A stretch of 64,000 nucleotides of DNA from NCBI GenBank assembly GCA_947685225.1, contig CANTUV010000072.1, positions 3,658,001 to 3,722,000 of the forward strand, in the 5' to 3' direction. Shown piece by piece: positions 1-9,107 of this stretch. This stretch comes from Garcia nutans. Its lineage: Eukaryota > Streptophyta > Magnoliopsida > Malpighiales > Euphorbiaceae. The notes beneath the pieces were generated by a model. The model was given only the letters and a program-made list of their open reading frames with translations, had not been told where the DNA came from and searched no databases. Made by a program: the position numbers and the translations under genes. Within the stretch, counting starts at the first letter, position 1. The number at the start of each line of letters is the position of its first letter.

Positions 1-1688
1 TGAAATCAATCGGACTTTTGAGAGAAGCAAACAAGCAATTCAATCCATCAAAGGCAACCATCTTGCCTTTGTTCTTGTTCATCCAAGAAGTAATTTTGGT
101 GGAAGCAAAAAATGAAGGTATGAATATCTAATCTTTTTTTTTCTTCACATTAGCTTCAATCACTAAAAATTAATAAATTGTTTCTTCTATTTCCAAAAAC
201 CCTAAAAATTATCCTTCTGTTTCTTCTAAACCTTAAATCCCTAATTCGTCTTTTCTATTTTTAAAAAGCACAAAAACCTTAAATCCTTTCTTTTTTCCCC
301 AAAAACTTTAAAACCCAAACCCTAATCTCTATCCCGAAAAGTCAGTAGCCTTATTTTTTTAAGAATAAAAAACTTTAACCCTAATTAATCCTTCTTTCCA
401 AAATCACACAGTAAGCATTATTCTTTTAAAAATAATACTAGTTTCTTCCAATTTCAAAACCCTATTTTTTTAAATCTTAAACCCTAAAATCTTAATTTTC
501 AACACCGAAACCTATAATCCTAGAAGTCAAATTTCAAAATCTTGACCCCCGCCCGCTAAGCGGCTAGCGGGACCGCCGTATGGCTTCGGGTCATTATTTA
601 TTTATGCATTATAAATCTTTATGTTTTACTTCCATTATTATGATTATTCAAAATACAAACAGTAAACTCAAAACCAATTAATCTAAAAACTTAAGTTTTA
701 CTAATTTCATAATTTTACCCCTCAAACCCTAATTTGATCAATCAAAGAACCTTACTAATTTCTTAAATTATAAAACCCTAATCCTTTTCAATTCTCTTAA
801 AACTTACAGTAGCCTAAACAAATAACAATAATAATATCTTAAGATTCCAAAACCCTAAATATTAATTAAAGAAATTTAAATAGAAACAGTAACCCTAATT
901 TGTACCTTTACTTGCTTTATTTACTTTTAGATTTGATTGTGTAGTTCATTATATGCTTTGATTTATTTTATATGCTTTGATTTATTTAAGTTCAATGATT
1001 GATTTATTTAATTTATCATGGATGGATGTTTACTTTCTATTTTGATTCATATTTAATATCTTTGATGAATGATTTATTTATTATGAATGGCTATTTACTT
1101 TTATTGATTTATTCTTTATTTCCAAATGTTGTAAGAGGTATGTTTCCACTTGGTGGGTACCTCATTAGTTAAATATCATGTAATTTAAATTGCTTTTCTA
1201 TTTTAGAACCAATGTAAAAGACATGTTTCTACCTTTCGGTGGGTGTCCTATTTAGGTATGGATTATGTAAGGGCATGTTTCCATCTTCAGATGGGTGTCC
1301 ATTTATTTGCTTTGTTTGGACATTGCTTTGATTTTAATATAACGATGCTTTATTTCAATTGTTGCATGTAATATGGATAATATTGTTGTATTTAAGAATT
1401 TTATAATATTGAGACCTATAAAGGAGGCTGGCTCCAATGAACCGGGCATTGTGGGGGTGCTGGGCCATTTCTCACCTTCCCCACACGTACCCAACTTTCC
1501 GAACCCATTAAGGGGTTGGGGATTCCTTAGGAATAGAGTCATCCACACCTTTCTTTTTTCCTGCCTGTCCGGGTGGCGAGTCCATTTTTCCAGACTTAGG
1601 TTCGTGTTCTCTAAAGCCCCGAGCCTAAACAATGCCGAAGTCGCATGAACCATTCCACCGGGAGTGGGGGCAAAAATCCCCGCTCACA
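1..1688 (+). repeat. Partial LTR of Ogre/Tat-like family (LTR A, 5' end outside window)
   Basis: This stretch aligns with the LTRs at 1741-3749 and 34646-36813. It has the same run of AAACCCTAA-type motifs (about 180-900), the same three ATGTTTCC-containing hairpins (1135-1163, 1220-1247, 1271-1300), the same block around 1420-1690 and the same terminal CTCACA. After 1688 the sequence is not a tRNA-Arg primer site, so it is most likely the 3' LTR of an element lying to the left, or a solo LTR. Open frames inside it (for example 1303-1653 on both strands) overlap antisense across conserved LTR sequence and are not treated as genes. Confidence 0.8.
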
Positions 1689-1740
1689 GTAGGTGTTTGG
1701 CATGTCCCTTGCTTGCAAACTTTTTTATAAGGGTGGGTAG
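1689..1740. other. Short spacer between two LTRs
   Basis: Fifty-two bases separate the CA end of LTR A from the TG start of LTR B. They match neither LTR nor internal sequence seen elsewhere in the window. They may be remaining pre-insertion target DNA or internal sequence of a lost element. No gene is visible. Confidence 0.5.
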
Positions 1741-1971
1741 TGTAGAACCTTAAATTTTGACCTAGTCAAATCAGATAACAATTAGCAATGAATTGGGCAT
1801 TGCCTAATTTGCCACAGCTTGGCTTGCCCAGTTCTGCAACAAACTGGCTTGCCCAGCTAGCCCGTGCATGTTGCCGATTTTTTGACCAAATCTTGTTTTA
1901 CCCAATTTTGTAGTTTTTCCTAAATAGTTAGTATTTCCTTATTAAAATAGGATTAGGTCTTTATTTTTTCT

Positions 1972-1979
1972 TATAAATA
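1972..1979 (+). promoter_or_regulatory. TATA box of LTR B
   Basis: TATAAATA lies about 230 bases inside the LTR, in a segment conserved in the right LTR (TATAAATA at 33173-33180). The position fits the U3 promoter of an LTR retrotransposon; transcription would start about 30 bases downstream, near 2005-2010. The start site itself is inferred. Confidence 0.65.
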
Positions 1980-2689
1980 CCACATTAAAATAAAAGAAAA
2001 AAAATAGAGACAGAACACCCTAGAGACAGATGGGAACAGAGAAAACCCTAATGATGGGGAACAAAAAAGAGAAAAACCCTAGAGGATGCCAATTATTGGA
2101 AGAAACTTTGGACTTTTATTTTTCGAGGAGAGTTGAGAACTTTTGGGGCATTCAACAAACCCTACCAAGCAAGAAGAAATCCAAAATAGTAAAACAGAAT
2201 AGAAGGCAATGAATCTGAAATATCAAGCAGAAAAGTAATCAACAAGGCAGTGGCTTAGCTCACTGTCTTGTTCTCAATTCAACCAACAAATACAAAGGTA
2301 GTGTAATCATTGTCTTTATCAAAGCTCATCCAGAATTTTGTTCAAACTATTTTGGTGGAGCCAACAAATGGAGGTGTGTCTTTCTAACTTTAGTCATTTA
2401 AATTTATAATGAGATAACTTATTATTGTTTCATCTATCAAACTTTCTTCGTTTAAAGTTCATTCATTTGACTTTTAATTTATATAAAAATATACAGTGAT
2501 CATAGTAGTTTATTTATCAAAATATGATTTCATGCAGTATCTTAATTATCAAAATCTCAATCACATATTTTTAAATAACTCAAAATAATAGTCTATTTTC
2601 TCAAGCCCTAACCAATTCAGTAAAACTTAATAGTTGTAAGCCATATTTCATATTTAAAAACACTAGAAACCCTTTTTCATGATGTTAGT

Positions 2690-3010
2690 CCCAAACCCTA
2701 ATTAAATCAATTTTCTAAAATCTTCACAGTAGCCTCTTGTTTCAAAAATAAATATGACAGTGCTAGTTTTCTTAGAAACCCTAACCCTAGTTTAAAACTG
2801 TGAGCCCTAAACCCTAATATCTTAAGGATCCAAAACCCTAAATTCATGATGTTAGCCCTAAACCCTATTTTGATTAACCAAAAACCTTACTACTTTCTTA
2901 AAATTATAAAACCCTAATCAATTCCATTTTTTCAAAAACCCTCATAGTAGCTAAATAATAAATATAATAATTTCAAAATTCCAAAACCCTAAATATTAAT
3001 TAAAGAACCC
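2690..3010 (+). promoter_or_regulatory. Cluster of telobox motifs (AAACCCTA) in LTR B
   Basis: Copies of AAACCCTA or close variants recur every 20-60 bases, downstream of the inferred transcription start. Similar clusters lie in LTR A (about 190-860), LTR C (33880-34200) and LTR D (35700-36040). The motif equals about one plant telomere unit and is a known promoter element bound by telomere-repeat-binding proteins. Spacing is irregular, so this is not a telomeric array. A regulatory role is inferred. Confidence 0.5.
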
Positions 3011-3750
3011 TAAATTGAGACATAAACCTAAATTTGTATCTTTATTTGCTTTATTCAATTTTAGATTTGATTATGTAGTTTATTATATATTTTGATGGTT
3101 GATTTATGTAATTTAAATGCTTGATTTATTTAATTTATCAGGGATGGATGATTTCTTTATTATTATTATTTGTTTATTTTGATATTAAAATTGTAAGAGG
3201 TATGTTTCCATTATTGGGTATCTCATTAATTAATTTTCATGTAATTTAAATTGTTTTTATACTTTGGTATTAATGTAAAGGACATGTTTCCACATTTCAG
3301 TGGGTGTCCCATTTAGTTTTAGAGATGGATGATGTAAGGACATGTTTCCATCCTCGGATGGGTGTCCATTTATTTGCTTTGTTTGGACATTGCTTTGATT
3401 TTAATATGATGATGCTTTATTTTAATTGTTCCATGTAGTATGGATTATATTTAAGAATTTTATAATATTAAGACCTGCAAAGGAGGCCAGTTCCAATGAA
3501 CCAGACATTGTGGGGATGTTGGGCCATTTCTCACCTTCCCCACACATACCCAACTTTCTGAACTCATTAAGGGGTTAGGGATTCCTTAGGAATCGAGTCA
3601 TCCACCCCTTTCTTTTTTCTTGACCCGTCCGGGTGGCGACTCTATTTTCTCTGAGCTTTGGCCCATGTTTTTTAAGGCCCCGAGCCTAAACAATGTTGAA
3701 GTCGCAAGAATCATTCCACTTGGAGTGGAAGCAAAAATCACTGCTCACAG

Positions 3751-3768
3751 TGGCGACTCCACTAGGGA
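3751..3768 (+). other. Primer binding site of copy 1 (tRNA-Arg type)
   Basis: TGGCGACTCCACTAGGGA begins one base after the LTR end. It matches the copy 2 site (36815-36832) except for A in place of G at the 14th base. The sequence is complementary to the 3' end of a plant tRNA-Arg, the primer reported for Ogre elements; the tRNA assignment is from memory. Confidence 0.75.
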
Positions 3769-3998
3769 TAAGAGAAGTTGATTCCGTTGGTCTTTTATTA
3801 TTCTATTCTTTCTTATCATGATATTATCCATTGCATCATATTAGATTGCATCCTGTGCGTGAGTTAGGATGCCCGTGTTACCCGTGTTGTGTTATGTAAG
3901 GGATACCATACTTTTACTCAAGGTATAGAGATCGAGCATGGCATAACTACTCATAGCCTTATACCATTTGGTATATACTTGCTATGGGAACCTATTTC
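3769..3998 (+). other. 5' leader of copy 1
   Basis: Non-coding leader, highly similar to 36833-37060 of copy 2. It carries two CCCGTGTTAC-like words and a small inverted repeat, GGATACCATAC with GTATAGAG-side pairing, around 3900-3930. At about 3990 it jumps straight into the middle of gag, whereas copy 2 has another ~1.5 kb (37061-37605 and 47717-48660) before the same gag sequence. Copy 1 therefore carries an internal deletion here. Confidence 0.7.
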
Positions 3999-4851
3999 AT
4001 GCTCTCATTGGACCCTATTGTCCAAAATTGGTTCAACACCTTAAAGGAAAGTACTCAAAAAGATTGGGACATATTGTATAAAGCTTTCATTCAACAATAT
4101 GGGTACAATGTCGAACTAAAAAATTACCTTAATGGAAGTTGAGTCCATTAGACAAAGACCAAATGAGAATTTTGTGGACTATGTGAAAAGGTGGAGGAAT
4201 AAGGCTGCATTGCTTAGGAAGAAGCTTGATGAATCTGATCAAATAAGGATGATCATGAGAGGCATCTTGCCCAATCTCCGTGAAAGGATGTCTCACACCC
4301 TTATAAGGGATTTCAAAGATTTTCTCCAAGCTGGTCTGCAAATTGAAGAATGGGAAAGGGTGAAGAATTGCTTTTCAATAAGAAGGAATGAGAAAGGAAA
4401 CTACCAGTCGGGCAATCAAAGCACGCAAAAAGAAGTTGATGTTAATGCCACTAGTCAAGGAGGAATGAGTCAATTTTCAGAATTAGTGAAGCCACTATCT
4501 TGGGTTCTCAATAAGCTACAAAAGAAGGGATTGTTACAACCCTTGACTCCTCGTCCTTTGCCTAATCCTCTTCCACCTAACTTTGATACTAATGTATTTT
4601 GCCAATTACATCAAAGGCCTGGACACAAAACAGACAATTGTATGAAGTTGAGGCATGAGATCTAGAATTTAATTGATAATGGAAAGTTGCCTGCGCCGGA
4701 TAAGCCCAATACCAAAAGTAATCCTCTGCTTAGGTTCAACAGAGTGCCACCACCAGCAACTTTCATGGTAGGTGGAGGATTGGAGGAAGATCTGGTCTCA
4801 TCCTCCTTTCAAGATGGGAATATTGAAGATGTGAAAGGAGAAGAAGCTTAA
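3999..4851 (+). pseudogene. gag: Decayed gag (N-terminally deleted) of copy 1
   Basis: This encodes the C-terminal two thirds of a retrotransposon Gag, the capsid/nucleocapsid precursor that packages element RNA in cytoplasmic particles. The first part (from 3999) reads as the retrotransposon-gag core (LSLDPIVQNWF, AFIQQYGYN). The frame slips by one base near 4120 in a run of six A, and the second frame (4132-4665) carries VESIRQRPNENF and a zinc-finger-like CxxH...GHKTDNC segment near residues 155-170. TAG at 4663 breaks it; the same frame then runs to TAA at 4849-4851. Copy 2 shows an intact codon at both lesions. The start is lost in the ~1.5 kb deletion. No pol follows. This is a non-functional copy of a Gag-only element. 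Confidence 0.8.
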
Positions 4852-5814
4852 CTCAACAAACTTCCCTTGGCTTATTTGTTTGTTTTTTTTTTGTTTTATT
4901 TTCTTTAGTTGGTGTTTTATGGAACAATCATGTTTTTCAAATTTAAAGTTGTTTGAATAAATTACTTTCATCAAAATTTTTGATGGTCTTTGTTCATTTT
5001 GGTGCTCAACCGATGAGGAATCTAGCTTGATGTTCATAAATTAATGTGTTTAGGCATCATGATTTGAATGACTTTACTAGATAAGGAAATTGCTCTATAG
5101 CATTGAGTTGTGTATGCTTACTTAGAGAGGGTTCCTGCATAATTACCTTTGTCTAGGTCCTAGTCAGTCTTAGAACATGCTTTGACAGACTTTAGAGGTG
5201 AAATTGAACTCTGATTATTTTGAGAGAGAGATGATCTAAGCATTGTTTGACCAGCCAACAACTAGTATCCACCCAATTAAATATCAATTCCTAGTTGTCC
5301 ATTTGAGCCTTTATAAAATTTTAGCTTTCTTTTCATTAGCATATAACCCCAACAACCTACCCTGAGCTATTGTGATACTTTTGACAAGTCTTATGATCAC
5401 TAAGGTGAAGAGGCACGAATATTAAAGAAAGGAATGAATAATCAAGATCATAAGGATAGTTGATGTTCTCAAGACCATAAGGGTAGTTAAAGTTCACCTA
5501 TTTCTCCAATCTATCAAGATAACATTAGAGGAACAAATGATTTATCCTTGTTAAAGAAGATTTCTATCACTCCACACATCCATTATTAGAAACCCAAGTT
5601 GGTATAAACAAGATAACTCTTTTAGAGCTAGAACCAAAAAAAAAAGAAAAGAAGAAGAAAAGAAGAAGAAAGAAAAAGAAAAAGAAAAGAAAAAGAAAGA
5701 AAAAGAAAAAGAAAAGAAAAAAAAAGAAAAAAGAAAAAAAAAAGAAAGATAAAACCTAAAAAGGAAGTTCAGAAAGCCAACTGAGTGCTCTTTTACTTAA
5801 AGCAGCAAAAGGCT
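4852..5814 (+). other. Non-coding tail of copy 1, part 1
   Basis: No coding frame of substance. It aligns with 58980-59905 of copy 2 through most of its length, including blocks around 5150-5290 and 5340-5400. The minus-strand frame at 4798-5037 is not supported by any domain. The last 50 bases match the sequence on the far side of the Athila-like insertion via copy 2. Confidence 0.7.
5631..5758 (+). repeat. A/G-rich low-complexity tract
   Basis: About 125 bases made only of A and G (AAAAAG and AAGAAG words). Copy 2 has a related but different A-rich tract at the corresponding place (59779-59852), so this position is prone to purine-tract expansion. Confidence 0.85.
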
Positions 5815-6870
5815 TGCTAGAATTAACTCTAGCACAAAGCGTCACTCGCAAGTATACGAGGTAGCTGTAGCAAAGGTGATCGCCCCAAGGTCATCTCACA
5901 AGGAAGCTAAAGTGGCTAATTGATTATCAGATTATGAATAACAAGTAATGAAGAAAATTTAAATTGTTGACTAATGAAGAAGATTGATTGAAGTTTAAAA
6001 CGAATAAAAGTAAATTAAGCTGAAGTTTTGATTCACTTGATAGAAAGGTCTAGGGTTTGCACTTCTCTACTACTTATATGTATGAACGGTTATTCCTCTT
6101 AACTAATTTAATTTCAAAGATTAAATCTCAAACAACTCAATTAATCAAGTCAAGAAAATAAGCTCTCGCATTCAAACCTCTTTCAACTAATCTTGTTATA
6201 ATTGAATTAATCTTTTTAATAGGTTATATCTCTAATTCACCTAAGTCCCTAATTGAATTGTTCCAGCATTAGACTTCATCTCTCAATCCATCATCTAATA
6301 CCTAAAACACATAATTGGTGGCCAATCAATTATACATTAACAATATTCCATTCAATCAAGGCTAAAGAAATTATTAGCTAAGAGAATAACCAATTCATAC
6401 AATCATAGCAGATCCATACAAACCCTAGACTTGATCAAATTAGTTCATAATGCTATCAAACATACTCATCTCATTAATATTCAAAGAAATCAATTCAGAC
6501 ATGATAATATCCATAAATACAATTCCAATGAAAATAAAGAGATAAAGTTCAAGAGCAAAACCAAATTACAATCTCCTTGAAGCTTCTGAAGAATCTCTTG
6601 TTCAAATCTTGCAAGAAGGATGCATCAATGGCTAATCTAAGCTAGTTTAATCCAAAGTGTAATCAAAAATCAAAGAAAACAAAGTTATCAAAACCTAAAC
6701 TGTCTTTGACGGCTAACACGCTCTCAAAATCTCAACACCCTCAAACCCTAGCTTCTTTTTCTCTTTTATATGAATTCTCCGCTTTAAAAATCCGCTACGT
6801 CTTTGGTTCATGAGAGACACGGCCAAGTTGGATGAGACTTGGCAACTTGGCCGTGTTGGTGGTCTTTGGA

Positions 6871-6900
6871 GGGACACGGCCAGTGACTTGGCCGTGTCCC
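6871..6900. repeat. Perfect 12-bp hairpin in the Athila-like LTR
   Basis: Arms GGGACACGGCCA (6871-6882) and TGGCCGTGTCCC (6889-6900) pair perfectly around the loop GTGACT. The same hairpin recurs at 7132-7161 (loop CTGACT), 10536-10565, 17636-17665 and 17872-17901, with shorter or imperfect forms at 7211-7238 and 17951-17978. Confidence 0.9.
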
Positions 6901-7131
6901 TTGCTTGTGTCTTCTACTGCCTGGTTTTGATCTTTCCTTTGGACTTGAGTGAGACACAGCCAAGCTGGATGAGACACGGCAGTGTTGGAGCTTTTTGGAG
7001 GGACACGGCTACTGACTTGGCCATGTCCCTTGCATGTGTCACCTACTGTGAGAGTTTCTTCTTCTTTGCTTGGGATTTAAGTGAGACACGGCCAAGCTTG
7101 AGCAACTTGGCAGTGTCTGGGCTTCTTTGGA

Positions 7132-7161
7132 GGGACACGGCCACTGACTTGGCCGTGTCCC
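7132..7161. repeat. Second perfect 12-bp hairpin in left Athila-like LTR
   Basis: It has the same arms as 6871-6900, GGGACACGGCCA and TGGCCGTGTCCC, with loop CTGACT. Confidence 0.9.
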
Positions 7162-7533
7162 TTGAGTGTGTCCCTCTCTGTATCTTGAACTTCCTTTTTA
7201 ACTTGGTATCGGACACGGCCAGTGACTTGACCGTGTCCTCTGCCTGTGTCAGCTACTATCCCTTTTTTCCTTCAATTTGCTTCCTTGGCTTTTTAACCTA
7301 AAACAAAACTTCAAACAAACTTTAAACAAGAAGTAAATAAACAATAACCAACAAAATATAAACACCATACTAAAAACTAGATCAAAAACGACATAAACAC
7401 TGAAATAAACTAAAACTACCAAAATTAATAAAAACACTAAATAAACCGATTAAAACTAACAAAATACTTAAATAAAACAATAATTATTATAATAAACAAG
7501 ACACAAATCTATAACAAAAACTAATAAAACAAC

Positions 7534-7545
7534 TACCCCACACTT
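7534..7545 (-). other. Polypurine tract of the Athila-like element
   Basis: Read on the minus strand it is AAGTGTGGGGTA, placed two bases from the inner LTR edge where plus-strand synthesis primes. The identical word occurs again inside the element at 8300-8311 and 8869-8880. Confidence 0.6.
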
Positions 7546-9107
7546 AAAATTTTGCTTGTCCTCAAGCAAATTCACATGGCATAAATTAAAAACTCAAACA
7601 ACCTTAACTATAATTTCAGCATATAAGATGAAATACTTTAAGACTCAGTCATAAATATTTGCAATTTACTTCAATCAAGGATTTTCTTAACTCATTCATT
7701 AATCCAGACATACAAATCCCATCTCTCATCTAAGTGTTTCACTCGATTTCAAAGGTTAATCACTCAAACCACTCATGACTGCATACTACCATAAACTTGC
7801 TTAATTATCCAATCTCTCTCACTAATTTTCTCAAGAAATAATCCGAAGGTCTTTCATTTGGATGTAATGGGGCTAAGGTAAAGGTGTGAGAAAAGACATT
7901 TAAGCTGGAGCATCAAGAAATGGAGTATCTAAATTAGACAATACTCTTGCTAAGAAATTCATAACTCCCTCAAATGGCATACTCACAATCCATTAATACT
8001 TCACATACTTGCATACTTCAAGAAAAATAACGAATCAACATTCTTCCAATGCTAGAAAATATATGGATTTTGTATATATATATATCTCTTTTTTTTCACT
8101 TTTTCTTTTTTTCTTTATTTTTATCATTTTTTTAATATATATATATATACAAAATATAAACTTTGCATAGAACATCTAGCTTAAAATGTAGAAGAAAAGA
8201 ATAATCGACTCTTAATCCAATACAATGTGCAAAGTATGCATTCAACCCCAAATAGCAATACTATATTTTATATTTTTATTTATTTTTTTTTTACTTGCTT
8301 ACCCCACACTTTGAAATAAACCACCCTATTGTCATATCATAAAACTCCATTCCTTAATGCAGGTATGATGATAATAAGAGAATGCTAAGTTGAGAATTGT
8401 GTAGATCAAACAAGAAAAGGTCAAAGGCTCAACTTGGCTCATTAAGGAATTTAATATTAAGGGAGGTCTTTTTAAGCTAAAGGGCTAACCTAATTTGCCT
8501 TCATCATTTTAAAACTTGAGATTAAATCATAATGTGAGTTCAATTAGTATACAAAAGCAAACTCTAGAGATGCAAAATCATGAAGGTGCACACTTAAGAA
8601 AAGAAAATCAACTAATAATAATATCAAATTATGAGGCTCAAAACTCACACAGGTGGGTTCACAAAGATTTATATGTCATAAATTGCAGAATGTGAAAATT
8701 GATCCTGAATGAATTCAAATGCTAATCTCTATGCTGATACTAAAGTCTCAACTACAATGCTAGAATCACAGAAAAGATCAATAAATTTTTAACAATTATG
8801 CCATGCACAACAAATACAATAAACAAAACAAGACAAATAAAACAAAAATTAAAGAAAAGTTTAAAGATTACCCCACACTTTAGAATTTACATTGTCCTCA
8901 ATGGAAAACAAGAATAATAAAGAGAAAGAGTTAAAGGACAACCTGTCTTCCATCGTACCCTGGTGAGGCAAAACCCTAACTTTCCATCACAAACACAAAT
9001 GTTCAAAAACAAAATAAAATATCCAAATATAAAATGTTAACATTAAAACAAAAATGAAAAATAATAACAAAAATACACTAAACACAATAAAGCAGGGAAC
9101 TCAAAAT
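7546..9107 (-). other. Non-coding 3' region of the Athila-like element
   Basis: About 1.5 kb of AT-rich sequence between ORF3 and the 3' LTR with no frame of note. It includes TA and T-rich microsatellites at 8065-8155 and 8275-8295 and two extra copies of the polypurine word AAGTGTGGGGTA. Confidence 0.6.

Larger units (their letters stand above)
1741..3749 (+). repeat. 5' LTR of copy 1 (LTR B)
   Basis: It starts TGTAGAACC and ends CTCACA, one base before the primer site. About 2.0 kb long. It contains a TATA box (1972-1979), a telobox-rich stretch (2690-3010) and three hairpins near the 3' end (3197-3224, 3280-3309, 3338-3367). The matching right LTR starts near 32907. The frame at 2030-2212 just after the TATA box lies in LTR sequence, lacks any recognised domain and is not called. 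Confidence 0.85.
5815..7531 (-). repeat. 3' LTR of the Athila-like element (left copy)
   Basis: It aligns from TGCTAGAATTAACTCT through AATAAAACA with 16577-18271. The right copy lacks about 25 bases near 17775 and shows scattered substitutions, so the insertion is older than the other complete elements here. Within 6810-7250 lie many GACACGGCC / GGCCGTGTC words, several forming long inverted repeats. A 163-codon open frame (6810-7301, +) is made of these repeats and is not a gene. Confidence 0.85.

Noticed and set aside
1..1000. Interstitial telomere from AAACCCTAA words
   Set aside because: The words are irregularly spaced in unique LTR sequence and recur in all four LTRs, so they are telobox motifs and not a TTTAGGG array.
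6810..7301. 163-codon open frame on the plus strand
   Set aside because: It lies wholly in the Athila-like LTR, is built from the GACACGGCC repeats and is antisense to the element.
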